DNA from: Diphasiastrum complanatum
Taxonomy: Eukaryota > Streptophyta > Lycopodiopsida > Lycopodiales > Lycopodiaceae
Assembly (NCBI GenBank): GCA_029204225.1
Contig: CM055103.1
Coordinates: 3,729,419 to 3,793,418, forward strand
Direction: 5' to 3'
DNA length: 64,000 bases
Program-made: the position numbers and the translations under genes
Shown: positions 25,280 to 36,699 of the stretch, one piece after another
How positions within the stretch are numbered: the stretch's first letter is position 1
Layout of the letters: every line of letters starts with the position of its first letter
The notes under the pieces: model-generated
Told to the model about the DNA's origin: nothing
Seen by the model: only the letters and a program-made list of their open reading frames with translations
Databases searched by the model: none

Positions 25280-25789
25280 GTTTCCTGGTGATTTGATGGT
25301 GTCTGTCACATACACCATCAGCAAGGATTTTGAGCTGAGAACAGAGATGGAGGCAGTAGCAGAAACCAAAGCAACCCCAGTAAGCTTGGCCCAACATACC
25401 TGTTGGAATTTGGGCGGCCATAATAGTGGGGACATATTGAACCATTGGCTACGCATATGGGCTTCTCAGATCACTCCTGTAAATGAACATCAAATCCCTA
25501 TTGGACTACTTACTTCTGTTCATAACAATCCATTCGAATTCACAGAAGAGGCTCAGGTTGGCAGCAGAATCGATAAAGTACCTGGGGGATATGACCATTA
25601 CTATGTGCTTGATGGTGAGCTTCGGGAACAGGGTCTGCATCTTGCTGCTAGAGCGAGGGATCGATCAAGTGGGCGGGTATTGGAGCTATTGACAAATGCA
25701 CCTGGAATGCAGTTCTATACAGGGAACTTTCTCAATGAGGTTTTGAAGGTGGGTATGTGTATAGAAAGCATGCAGGAGTTTAATCTCAC

Positions 25790-28620
25790 ACACTAAATGC
25801 ATGTCACCACAACATTGATGTATTGACACATGATAAAAATTTCTTCACTATGTTTTTGCAGTATCTTTGTGATTTTTTTCATACATTGTTCTATCAATCA
25901 GAGGCCCAAATGTGCTGGCAACTCTTACAAGAACCAAATTTAATTCACACTCAAAATGCATGCCACCCACTCCCAAAGCAATATATCATTCACAATTTGC
26001 AAACTATTGTTTTTGTGTTGTTTTCACAGTGTATGCGCAATTTTTTTACACAATGTCTGTTGATTACAAGCCCAAGTGCTCGGACAATGCCTACAAAGAA
26101 CCAAGTTAAAATTCCAGAAATGAAATGCATGCCACATTGAAAATCAATGCATTCACACTAGAAGATTTTACAAAATTCAGATGCTATGGTCATCGCCAAT
26201 CAATGCTCTCACATACAAAATGACTTGCCTTTTACAATGCATTCAAACTAGAAATACAAACAATACATGAACGTTACGATCCTCACCAATCAAAAGCTCC
26301 CACATATAAAATGACGCTCCTTTTACAAATTGTTGACTTGCTAAACAAAAAACTTGTTGTCTCGGGACAAAACATGGAAAGTGAATCTTGTTTGCAATAT
26401 AGTTTAAAGAAGTAACATGTAAACTATGTATGGTGTAAGATTTTGATCATTCATGACCGTTTCAATGTTGCCAAAAAATGAACGGTCAGAAAAATGTGGC
26501 TCATTTCATTGAAACAAGGGCAATAGGGGTTACAATGTAGATTGCAAAATTTGGTTGTTGAGGTCACCTCATTTTTTCGAACGCCTCACAATTATTTTGT
26601 ATTTTTTATTAGTCGTTGAAATCAATTAAAAAATGAGAATAATTATCATTATCAAGAAGCATGCTAAGTACGTGTTTGGTCAATATATAGCTAGGAATTA
26701 TACCTCCCTTAATAATTATCGATGAAATTGAATAGATTTAACCTATTGGCATTTGAACATTCTGAGCCTCCTCATACTTGTAATTTGACATTTATTATTT
26801 TACATTAGGCTCTTCACCCTAATTTGAAAGAGACATGTTCAAATTTTACCTTGTTTTAAAAAGTTGTCCATGTATTTACTTAGTCCTAATCTAGTAGGTT
26901 TAGAGCAGAACTGGTGAGATTGGCTTATTGCAAAATATAGTGGACATTTGCTATTTGGAAAATACTTTTTATTTTTATATGTGTAACCCGAGGGATATGG
27001 TGCACCTTTCATATTGATGTTGGTAGTTGGAGGGGATTTTGGAGTTCTAACAAACAAGACGAAGATAATACTTCAATAATGTCCTAATTATCTGTTAATC
27101 TTATTTGTTATGGCCACAACTAGAAGACATACATGCAAAATGTGTAACAGATATTCGACGAGCAATCAATATTAAACCATCATGAATCGACAACGATTGT
27201 TGTTGTAAGGTTTTTAATCGTTTTCAGTTAAAATGCAAAGATGGCTCACTAAGTGGATATAGAAAAAAAAAAACTTAAAGTACTCTATGACCATCCTTGA
27301 ATCATGCTTCTGGTACTCAGTTCCAAGAGTTGTTAATTTCTTTATGTAAAACATCATGAACTAATATATATAACAATACTGTTGATGCCTCACCATCTCC
27401 ACAACAAAATGCTAAAGTGCCCAAGTTGGTCCTAAACCATGGGACACAAAAGTATTGGACTTGTAAGTCAACTCGACTCTAAATGCCGTTTTGATAAATA
27501 ACACCAATTCTCCATGCAATTACCACATAAGTCCATATGCACTCAACACCAATAGTTGATAAGTTTTGAATCATTTCCATCCAAAATGCCCACATGACTC
27601 ATTAAGGGCGTATAGAAAAAAGCTAGTTTCTATAGTCTACTTCTAGTGGCCCAAACATGCTTTTGGTACTCATATTTTAGAGTTGTAAACTGCATGAGGT
27701 AGAACATCATGCACTAATTGTTATGGCACAATCACTGAAACCTCACCACCTACGCATAAGAAAAGTCAATGCCAAAGTTGCCCATAATCAATGGGACATA
27801 ATATGGTTTGGGATCTAGGCCAACTTATTTTTAAGTGCCTGGGGGTGGGTGGACAGATAACACCAGTACTTCATGTCGTTGCTTCACATTAGTCCATACA
27901 CTACTACCGGGAACAGATGGCCCTGAATATCGAGCCACGAAAGTCCGTTTGAACATGACCATACCGATGCTGCAAAAAATGGTCCATTTTGTTTGCTTCC
28001 GATATTGCCAAGGCTTGGCCAAAAACGTCATTCTGGCCTGTTCTATTGGTTTGTAATGGGCCAATGGACTTGGGTCGAGATATGGTACAGGGTCAAGGCC
28101 CATCAAAGTCAAAACCCTAGCAATGGTATGCGTTCGGGGCATGTTGTCATGTATCATTTTTTTGGACTGACTTTGGGGCGATGCGCATCTTGACTCCAAC
28201 TAGCACGTTTAGAGCTGTGCATGTGCTGTGCAGTTCAATTTATATTGGGATACTACAAAGAACATACAGCCTTAAAAACTGAGCCACAGAAGTCCTTTTG
28301 GATTGGGACCATACTGATGCTGCAAAAAACGGTCCATTTCGTCTGCTTCCGATATTGCCAATGGGGCGATTTAGCAGGGCTTGACCAAAACCGTCGTTCT
28401 GGCTGGTTCTACTAGTTTGTAACGGGCCAATGGACTTGGGTCAAGCTATGGTACAGGGTCAAGGCCCATCGAAGTCAAAACCCTAGCAACGGTACGCGTT
28501 CGGGGCATGTTGCCTTGTAGCATTTTTTTGGGCTGACTTTGGGCCTATTCCTAATGCTAATTTAGGTGGATCTTGCATCCCTATCAAGTTAGGGTTGGAA
28601 TCATGGAGATCCCTCAACAA
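25790..28620. other. Non-coding stretch
   Basis: No gene is recognised. I looked for the missing mutarotase C-terminal exon (a motif like CLETQGFP) and did not find it. The stretch contains the diverged direct repeat at 27932-28543. Confidence 0.5.
27932..28177. repeat. ~250-bp direct repeat, copy 1 (copy 2 at 28281-28543)
   Basis: Both copies run from gagccac(g/a)(a/g)aagtcc, through cttccgatattgcca and gggccaatggacttgggtc, to a gactttggg end. Copy 2 has a ~14-bp extra segment (atggggcgatttag) and scattered substitutions, so the pair is fairly old. Confidence 0.9.
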
Positions 28621-28628
28621 TGTAGAAA

Positions 28629-29235
28629 CTACCAAAAATACTCATATTTTTTCTCTCTTGTATCTAAGCATGATTGTTGAATTGTTTGAAAATCTAATTC
28701 AATAAGATAGGCATTAATTTGTTCGAACCAAGCCCTTGTAGCTTGTTTCAAACCATAGATTGCTTTGTGCAGCTTGCACACTTTGTTCTCTTGGCCTTTG
28801 ACTTTGAAACCTTCAGGTTGGAAGGTGTACAGCTCCTCTTTGACATAGCCATTGAAGAAGGCTGTTTTGACATCCATTAGATGTATTTTGAGGTCTTTGG
28901 CGGCTACTAGTGCAATGAGAGTCCTGTTTGACTTCATTTTGACAACAGGGCTAAATATTTCTTGGTAATCCACTCCTTGGATTTGAGTGAATCCTTTGGC
29001 CACCAGCCTTGCTTTCCATTTTGCAATGAAACCATCAGAGTCGATCTTCTTCTTGAAGATCCACTTGTTGTCGATAACTCTTTTGTGAGTGAGAAAGTCG
29101 ACCAGTGTCGAAGTCTGGTTCATCAAAAGTGAGTTGTACTCACTTTCCATAGCTTCTTGCCACTTCACAGCATTCTTGGAGTCAATTGCTTCGGCTAGGC
29201 TCTCTGGTTCTTCTGATGAAGTCCAGAATGATTGA
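28629..29235 (-). pseudogene. Copia reverse transcriptase N-terminal fragment (inverted)
   Basis: On the minus strand, from about 29235, it reads an acidic lead-in, then VKWQEAMESEYNSLL, KWIFKKKIDSDGFIAKWKAR, LVAKGFTQIQGVDYQEIFSP, MDVKTAFFNGYVKEELY and KAIYGLKQATRAW, with a stop at 28629 before the YVDD box. It is the 5' third of a Copia RT. It sits head to head with a related fragment on the plus strand starting at about 29290, with a spacer of under 100 bp. Confidence 0.85.
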
Positions 29236-29289
29236 GGTGTATACCTCTATCACCTAGTGACACCAAGATGCTTGACTAGCAATCTTTAT

Positions 29290-30470
29290 GATACCCCTAA
29301 AGTCAACATTATCAACTCACTTTTGTTGAACCAGACCTGGACCTTGGTCGACTTCCCCACTCACAAGAGAATTATCGACAAGAAGTGGAACTTCAAGAAT
29401 AAGATCAACTCTAATGGTTCCATTGCTAAATGGAAAGCACAGCTGGTGGCTAAAGGATTCACTCAAGTCCAAGGAGTGAATTTTGAAGAAATTTTCAGTC
29501 CTATCATCAAGATGCAGTCAATCAGGACTCTGATTGCGTTAGCAGCCGCAGAAGACCTCGAAATGCACCAAATGGATGTCAAGACAACATTTCTCAACAA
29601 CAACATCGAAGAGGAGCTGTATACCTTCCAACCAAAAGGATTTGAAGTCAAAGGCCAAGAGCACAAAGTATCCAAGCTGAACTAAAACACTCTATGGTTT
29701 GAAACATGCCACAAGAGCATGGTTCAATAGAATCAGCTCTTATCTCATTCAATTGGGATTTGCAAACAATTCATTTGACTGTAATGTTTATTCGAAGCAT
29801 ATAGGCACCAATTCAGTTCACATAGCTCTTTACGTAGATGATGCATTTATCTTGTCTAACGACACTTCTCTTCTGCACACTACTAAGAATGATTTGTCAA
29901 AGGAATTTGACATGACTAATTTTGGAGCTGTCCATTCTTTGCTAGGAATTCACATTACTAGAAATAGACTTCATAAGAAGATCTATCTTAGCCAGCAGAC
30001 ATATCTAAAAGGCATTTTAGAAAAATTTCATATGTCTGATTGCAAACCAATTGATACTCCAATGGATCCAAGTATAGTATTGAATAAACCTACTTGTGCT
30101 GATTCTGATAGTGAAATACTCGACATAGCGAAGTACCCTTATCATTCACTAATAGGATCTTTGATGTATGCAATGTTGTGTACTAGACCATATTTAGCAT
30201 ACACTACTAGCACGTTAAGTAGCATTAAAGAGAGTGATGAGATATATTCAGGGAAGTTTAGATCACATTTTATGTTATGATGGAAATGCTATCGACGCAC
30301 TCATCCTGCAAGGCTACTCCGACTCAAATTGAGGAGAAACAGTCTCTACCAAAAAATCTATCTCCGGGTTCTATTTCTATCTGGTAGGGGGACCGATTTC
30401 GTGGAACTCAAGGAAGCATAAATCAGTTGTGCTTTCTTTGACCAAGGCATAGTACATCGCAGCATGCCAA
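29290..30470 (+). pseudogene. Copia reverse transcriptase / RNase H fragment
   Basis: LLLNQTWTLVDFPTHKR, LVAKGFTQVQGVNFEEIFSP and MDVKTTFLNNNIEEELY lead to a stop at 29683. After a frame change the text continues from 29699 with HATRAWFNRISSYL and the catalytic IALYVDDAFIL (~29830), then LGIHITRNRLHKKIYLSQQ and RPYLAYTTSTLS. RNase H remnants (SISGF, GGPISWNSRKHKS) extend to ~30450 with stops. It is related to the inverted fragment at 28629-29235 (roughly three quarters identical in protein by eye) but is a separate copy. Confidence 0.85.
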
Positions 30471-30668
30471 GCAAAAGGCACTCCTCTATTACACTCTCGC
30501 ACTCATCATGCAATGTACAAGCTTCTCACACTTTCTATCATTTTGTGAAGCTCTTATTACATTTTTTACGATATTATTTTATATACTTTAATCTTCTTGT
30601 ATGGTCATGGTTTTAATAAAAGGAGAATAAATATTACTAACCTATATCTTCTACAATCTAACTGTTTG

Positions 30669-30678
30669 TTATATAAAT
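30669..30678 (+). promoter_or_regulatory. Probable TATA box of the CASP-like gene
   Basis: ttatataaat lies about 465 bp before the start codon. The likely 5' leader follows and seems to contain an intron: a good donor CAG|GTATGT at 30788 and a possible acceptor ttgcag at about 30961. Confidence 0.5.
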
Positions 30679-31133
30679 TTTGGCAATAGCAAGCGCAAGC
30701 GCCGCCACAGCTCCAGGATCGAGAGATCGAGAGAGAGAGAAACCAGGGGCTCAACTCCAGAGTATTATCAAATTTACGTGAAACCAGGTATGTCCTGCAG
30801 CTACATTGTCGGATCTAACCTATTGCATGGGCTCATTGCTTGTATACAGATTGCAGATGCATCCGATCTCTTATTATGAATCACGTTGTAAATTAGTCAT
30901 GTACTTCTAGCGACAACAAGAGCAGCTTTGATTCCGGGATAACCAGTCAGTTAACTTGCAGGTGACATAAGCCTTCATTTTGGGCAGCAGATCTGATTGC
31001 GATCTCTTATTCCTAACTATTAAGGCTTTTGAGTTCTACTATTCTAACCTAAACGCACTGTTCTTAGATCTGCCTCTGCAATCATTAAGTAGCAAGGCAG
31101 GCCTGGCTGTTGATCAAGCTATTGAAAGACAAT

Positions 31134-32181
31134 ATGAGTACGATGTTTGATGGAGTGAACAGAGAGCGATATCAGGGCAAGGTCCCTTCGTTCACTGGAT
31201 CCAGGAACAGAAGACGAGGCTACTGCTCCAGATGCATGGATCTGGTGCTGCGAATTCTTGCTACAGTGCTGACCCTGATCGCATTTACAACTATGGCATC
31301 TGATAGCAAATCTTCGCTGGTGGTGGACAGTGTCACTGGTGAAGTCCTCACATTGAAGCTCAAATACACCTACTCAGATTCAACAAAGTGAGCCCAAATC
31401 GATCTTCTTCTCTGGAAACATGAAAATTCACAATCACGGGCTTTGTACCTCATAGGCTACTGTAGAACAACTGCTTCTAGATCAATCCAGTCGTCATATA
31501 ATTTGTCATTCTCTTTTTCATATTGGATCTTTCTGATTGAACCAGTCATTATTAAGACCGTGTGATTATTGTGTAGTGGTTGTTTAATCTGATGGGAAGA
31601 TACAATCTATTCTGCAGGGCTATTCTGGCTGCAGATGTAATTGTATTTATGTATTCCTTGGCCCATACAGTTGCTGCATTCAAGGCTGTCTGTTCAGGAA
31701 GTGGCTGTCTGCCAAGCCCAGTTTCCCAATATCTCAGTTTCATCCTTGATCAGGTTGGTTCTCTCTCTCTCTCATATAATACAAATTCTATCCTAAAATT
31801 TTATTATAGATTTTTGTATAATAGGAATTATAGGATGTATTCGATACCTTGTTAATGATAAGTAATATTTCTGCTCGAGTCGTGTAATACGCGTATCTTG
31901 TCGCAAAGTATATTCAATTTCTATAACAGTATGCGACTATGATTATGCAGGTACTGGTATACCTATTGTTGGCATGCTCAGCATCAGGTGCCACAATGGT
32001 GCATCTGCTAGACAATGGAGCTGGTGACTTGTGGCCTTCTCTTTGCAAAGGTACTGGACTCCGTAGCTTCTGTTCATTGGCAGCTGCATCGGTGGCTATG
32101 AGCTTCTTGGCCTTCTTCATTCTTGCATTCTCTGCCATTCAATCAAGCTACCTTCTCTCTAAGTATAATGGGGGAATATGA
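31134..32181 (+). CDS. CASP-like membrane protein (CASPL)
   Basis: Three exons, 31134-31387, 31618-31753 and 31951-32181, join in phase with GT-AG introns of 230 and 197 bp to give 206 residues, normal for the family. A basic, Cys-containing cytosolic N-terminus precedes four membrane spans: MDLVLRILATVLTLIAFTTM, ILAADVIVFMYSLAHTVAAF, VLVYLLLACSASGATMVHL and a last span near SVAMSFLAFFILAFS. The family's conserved Arg in span 1 (LVLRILA) and Asp at span 3 (ILDQVLVYLL) are present. CASPs form plasma-membrane scaffolds (Casparian strip); most CASP-like proteins have unknown roles. The ATG at 31134 is the first in frame; one at 31143 is an alternative. A broken inverted copy lies at 38815-40132. 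Confidence 0.88.
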
Positions 32182-32189
32182 ATTGAACC

Positions 32190-33540
32190 TACGTATATCT
32201 TCAATATAGAATTAAACATACATTCGACATCAAATTTGATGGCATGTGCCAGACCCTATATTGTTATGCATTGTCTTTAATGGTTCAAGGGATCCAATCA
32301 TTAAAATATAGGAGAAGGGCTCTATTCAACGTTGCGTGCGGTAGACATGTAACCAATCCATTGATTATAATTTATAGTCTTCCAAGCATCTATGCATGAT
32401 GTTGGAAACATTATATCCATAATAAATTCTTTATCTTCTGCCCAGCTTCCACAAGAAGGGTAATAATTAGCCTAACCATACAATTTCCTTGGTTTTTCAT
32501 AAATTTAAAGAAGAAATCTATGGACTAGCTAGATAGCATGCGGGAGGAGCCTAGGCCATAATCTGTAGCAACCCACGGGAATGGCTAGTAGGTAGTGGTA
32601 CGTAATCTGTAGCAACCCACGGGAATGGCTAGTAGGTAGTGGTACCAATATGGTTATAGGAGGGCTGCTCACGCTGCTATTGGGCATAGTTGTTATTTGG
32701 TTTACCGAAATTAGGTAGCTAGGTAATTAGGCCCACAAGTAGCTAGGTTGGTTTCTAAAAATTGGTAGATCTCATAACATGGCAAAATTCATTCAAACAA
32801 GGATGTATGTAATCACAACTTTCTCTTTCCATAGAATACTAAATGTGAACAAGTTCATGCTTTATGCTTTGGATGTTTTTTTACATAAACAAGCATTTGC
32901 AAAAACAAGGACCAAACATATGTCTTAAGATTTAGAAACCTTAGTGGCCATGGATATAGTAGATTATATCTATAGGTGTTGTGTGCTTAGTCAAGCAATA
33001 TGTTTAGTTATAACCAGACCTTTTTGGATATCATGAACCATAAAAGATTGTTCACTGAAAAGAATTGTGTCTAGAGAGTTATGTCATAGTTATATCATAG
33101 TATACAAAAGAGAATTTTAATTTTATTTCTTTACCAAAATTTAAGCAAGAGTGATTCATTCACAATCCCCTTATTACTTAAGAGTAGAGGAGTAGTTATA
33201 AGTGTGACTGTGTTGGGAATGCAAAAAATATATATAATCACTATTTGCAATGGACTAAAAATACATGTAAAAAATTCTACCAACTAGAGTAACAAAGTAT
33301 TCTAAAATTGCTGATCAAAGAAAAAAATGTATCAATGGATGTAATCCACAAAAGGAAGCTATGAAGTGCTACTTAAAGATATAAATTATACCTATTAGTA
33401 CATACATTCTACGATGAAAATCACTTTCTTTTTTGAATTATATACATTAAATTGGAGCAACTAAGAAAAGAGAATTATTGTGTATACTTTTATAAGCACT
33501 CCAAAAATTTTCTCAACATCTAAACATGTGTTCATAAGAA
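32190..33540. other. Non-coding stretch
   Basis: No gene. The first ~80 bp downstream of the CASP-like stop (to about 32265) are shared with the inverted copy at 38.8 kb. Contains the 44-bp tandem duplication at 32559. Confidence 0.5.
32559..32646. repeat. Tandem duplication, 44-bp unit, two copies
   Basis: taatctgtagcaacccacgg... at 32559 repeats exactly at 32603. Confidence 0.95.
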
Positions 33541-33544
33541 ATAA

Positions 33545-33930
33545 AACACACATTTTGATCGCCAAGAAAGCAACAATTGTTTGGTTGGAGGCCAAGTGTC
33601 AAGTTTTTCAAAACTTCTGGTTGGATTTGCTGTATCAACATCACTCTTGATTATAGAACCAAGAAGGATCCATGTTCAAAGAAAGGTGTGTTTGTTGCCT
33701 ATAGTGAAGTAAGCAAGGCTTACAAAATCTACATTCCTTCAACCAAGAAAGTGTCATTGGAGGAGATGTCATTTTTTGTGAAGGAAACTTTCCAAAAGTT
33801 TCTTCAAGTGATGATGTGGACATTGGATCTAAGATTCTTGATGTTGATGATGTGATTGATGGTGCTTTGGATGATGGGGCAAGGGAGTCCGAAGAACGCG
33901 AACGGAGAAGAGAGCAAGAGTATTGTATAA
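33545..33930 (+). pseudogene. Copia integrase/RT-linker fragment
   Basis: PSVKFFKTSGWICCINITL, DPCSKKGVFVAYSEVSKAY and KIYIPSTKKV are clearly related to the same segment of the Copia element at 42540-42740. The match breaks after the second-exon-like linker. A GA-rich end follows. It is an isolated piece of the same family. Confidence 0.75.
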
Positions 33931-33959
33931 TAGGTCTCCCGTTACAATCAGCTGCTAAA

Positions 33960-34750
33960 TGCAAAACCAGTCTAATAGAAAGATCATGCTAAGTATAATC
34001 ACACCTTAAAGTGTTCTAATAATTGCCCAACAGGATCTTAAAACTTAATTCATACTCACAAAAATGAGAGTACAGTCCACCGAACAAACTAGAGATGGTT
34101 TCTGTGTGTGGTATTACTGAAAAATGGATTTAGTATGAGAAGTTCAATTCTGAAATAGATGGAAATAGCAATATGATAGTGCGAGTTCCTCAGGCGGCAA
34201 TGACAGCCATCGTCTGATCAGAAGCGAAGGAGTCATAGACATTTGTGTTCTGATGAGAGTGAGTAAACAAGCGCGATCAAACAGCGATAATATGCATTCA
34301 ATCACAACAAGCATTCATCTACATTATTATTGATACACATATAGAAAACGTGTTGCTGCTATATTACACTGAAGCACAACGAATAGCAATTACAACCAAA
34401 AATGGTGACGTAACTGGGAGCCTAAAAAATAATACGTCTCATGGATGGAGCATCACTTAGAGTGTGCTTGGATGATCCATTTATAGATTTCATCCATGTA
34501 TTAATTACAGTAAATGCTTGTCACCTAATCAGGTAAGCCGTTGTAGTTGGAAGTATTTGGCTTTTGTGACAATTGTAAAGTTGTATATGCACCGACGAGG
34601 ACGCTGTAAATCTCTCACTTCGCCTTTTACCAAAAAAATCCAACATTGTCCTTAAAAAGTTGACAGTGCCTTTAAAAGGCGAAGGCATCTTTAAAATAGT
34701 TTACCACAAGTTAACTTCTTCAAAATAGTTGAAAGGAAGAAGCTGAAGGC
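33960..34750. other. Non-coding stretch
   Basis: No gene recognised. Confidence 0.5.
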
Positions 34751-34756
34751 AAGTGT

Positions 34757-35000
34757 CGCATTTTTCGGAAAAGTGCGAAAAAGCCGACACTACTCAAAAA
34801 CAAATAAACTGGTGAATTGTGCTGAAGTGTCGCTTTTCGAAAAAAGCCAACAATGTCGCAAAGAGTTGAACTGTTGCACTATGTTGAAGTGTCGCTTTTT
34901 GGGAAAAGCCAACACTGTTGCATTTTGAGAAACACCGACATTGTCGCAAAGAGTTGAAGTGTCGCTTTTTGGGGAAAGCCGACATTGTCGCATTTCGAAA
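34757..35000. repeat. Imperfect tandem repeats of short palindromes
   Basis: Variants of gtgtcgcttttt(g)ggaaaagccgaca recur about five times at irregular spacing, joined by tgtcgcaaagagttgaa segments. Each unit is nearly self-complementary around its T/A core. Apparent minus-strand open frames here come only from the repeats. Confidence 0.8.
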
Positions 35001-35459
35001 AAATCTTATCAGGTTAGATCTCTTCACATGAACTCAATAATAAGGTGGTATTTAGCAATTTTAAATTTACAAGTCCAAATTCATCTTCTAAAAGACAAAA
35101 AGACAAAAGTTGTATCGTAAGAAATTGAAATTTCTATTGCTTGTACCAAACTTTAATAATATCCATTGAAATTTTCAATGTATGTATGCTAGTTATTATC
35201 ATGGTATTATGTCATGAAGACCTTCCCATAATGTTGAAATTGTTGGATTAACTAAAAAAGAACCTTCATGAAACACCATAAAACATTTGCTTGTAAAAGT
35301 TAATAACAACCATAAAAATTATTACTATGCTATCCTTCTACATTCTTTTGATTTTCACAAAAAGTTAAAATACTGCAATATGATATGGCAAGGCCTTTGT
35401 CATACAATACCACATCATTCTTGTTTTATCTCTAAACCTTTTGCCATTAATTTTTAATG

Positions 35460-35790
35460 CCAAGGTTCTCAGGTTTTGTGTGTATTTTGGAAGCACCTCC
35501 ATGAGCGTAATATGCATCCACCTTTCTCTTTCCTCCGGAATCTGCCATTCTCTTTTCGGAATGTGCATTGTTTCTTCGGAACGTCCATTCTCCGAGTCTT
35601 CGAAATGTGCGTTCTCTCTCCAGAATGTGCATTCTCTCTCCACCGTCTCACCTTGCATTACATTGTGGAAGGGTTGTGGGCCTCGGGCCTTCTTCGCAGG
35701 TCGGGGCCCTGCCCGCGGGCTCCTCTCCTTGGGTAAGGGCCCTTCCTGCAAGGAAGGCCCTCAGACAAGGCCTTCCACCATACATAATAA
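35460..35790. repeat. ~24-bp tandem repeats and adjacent GC-rich patch
   Basis: At 35540-35645 a unit like cggaatgtgcattctctctc recurs about five times. It is followed by a GC-rich patch (35680-35775) with repeated gggccc/aaggcc motifs, part of which echoes 36050-36085 (caaggccct ... aagggc). Overlapping open frames on both strands are low-complexity artefacts. Confidence 0.6.
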
Positions 35791-35799
35791 CTTGGAGGA

Positions 35800-36600
35800 T
35801 TTTTTTGTTTGTATTTGGAAAAAGTCTTAATTCGCAAAATAGTACGCTTGAAATTATTATTTAAAAAATAGATGTCATAATATAAATTTATTACTATCTT
35901 TTAGAAAGTCAAACCAAGGTAAAGAGAGGTGCATAAGGCAAAAGATAACATAATTTTAGAAAAGTCAACAAGTGTGCAACATTTTGGACTTATTAAAAAT
36001 AAAAAGTTATAGAAAAAATATAAATAAAAACATGAGATGATTATTACACCAGGCAAGGCCCTCGTCCAAGGGCTTTCTCCTATACATAATTCTTTTGTGC
36101 TAAGGGGGAGGTTGATATTCAACTCATGAAATCTCATTTTCTTGATATTTTTCTTTGCAATTCATATCTGTCAACTAGAGGTCCTTCTAGAATGGTTTTT
36201 GAGCATCTTCGAGACTATGTTTTGCTTGGTGATTTTGCTAGTGAAATTGTTTTGCTCTTTCAAAGACTGTCATACATGCTTACTTTGGACCTTCATCCAG
36301 ATTGGGTTGTCTTCCAAGTAGAGGTTCCAAATGGTTTCAATTTTGATTCTTGAGGGACTATTTTCCAAGAACTTTGTGCAGTTCCAAGTTCAGTTGACCA
36401 ACTCATTTTTTTTGTTCGGTCTTTCTATTCATGAAAGAGTTAAAGGTAACCAACCCTCCCAATCCTAGGAAGGTGTGTAGCCCTTGTTTTCTTTCGTTAA
36501 AGGCGTGGTTCAATTGTTTCTTGTTGGATGATTAGTTCCACAAAAAAGCCCAAATGCCGTAGGGAGGGAGCATGTGGTGACATTCTGGAGTAGGATATAA
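35800..36600. other. Non-coding stretch with one unassigned short frame
   Basis: A 75-codon frame at 36126-36353 has no recognisable motif and no splice context; I do not call it a gene. Confidence 0.4.
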
Positions 36601-36699
36601 CCGTACAGTTTGGGAGTTTAGGTGAAAGGTGATATAGTTGGATCTTATGAGAATCTTATATACTTGAAAGAGTACTCAGAATCGGAGATAAAAAACTGA

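Larger units (their letters stand above)
17823..25782 (+). pseudogene. Aldose 1-epimerase (galactose mutarotase), disrupted
   Basis: Encodes a mutarotase that interconverts alpha and beta anomers of aldoses such as galactose and glucose. Exons: 17823-17961; 18111-18160; 18413-18539; 18800-18904; and exon 5, which starts at 19166, is split at 19171/19172 by a retrotransposon and resumes at 25285-25748. Phases agree throughout (1, 0, 1, 1). Family motifs are TNWGAITSLCLPD, VADIVLGFDN, SPYFGCIVGRVANRIGGAKF, NTLHG and AQHTCWNLGGHNSGDILNH (usually HTYWNL), then PGMQFYTGNF. Four faults suggest a pseudogene: intron 1 starts GC, the intron 2 donor reads GA, exon 5 carries the 6.1-kb insertion, and at ~25748 homology moves to another frame (GYVYRKHAGV) before a stop at 25781. 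The last ~45 residues, with the catalytic Glu, are not found in the next 5 kb. About 297 residues remain against roughly 340 usual. Confidence 0.85.

Noticed and set aside
35365-35864. Six overlapping frames on both strands with Glu/Arg or Ser-rich text
   Set aside because: They come from the ~24-bp tandem repeats and GC-rich patch; no consistent frame is favoured.
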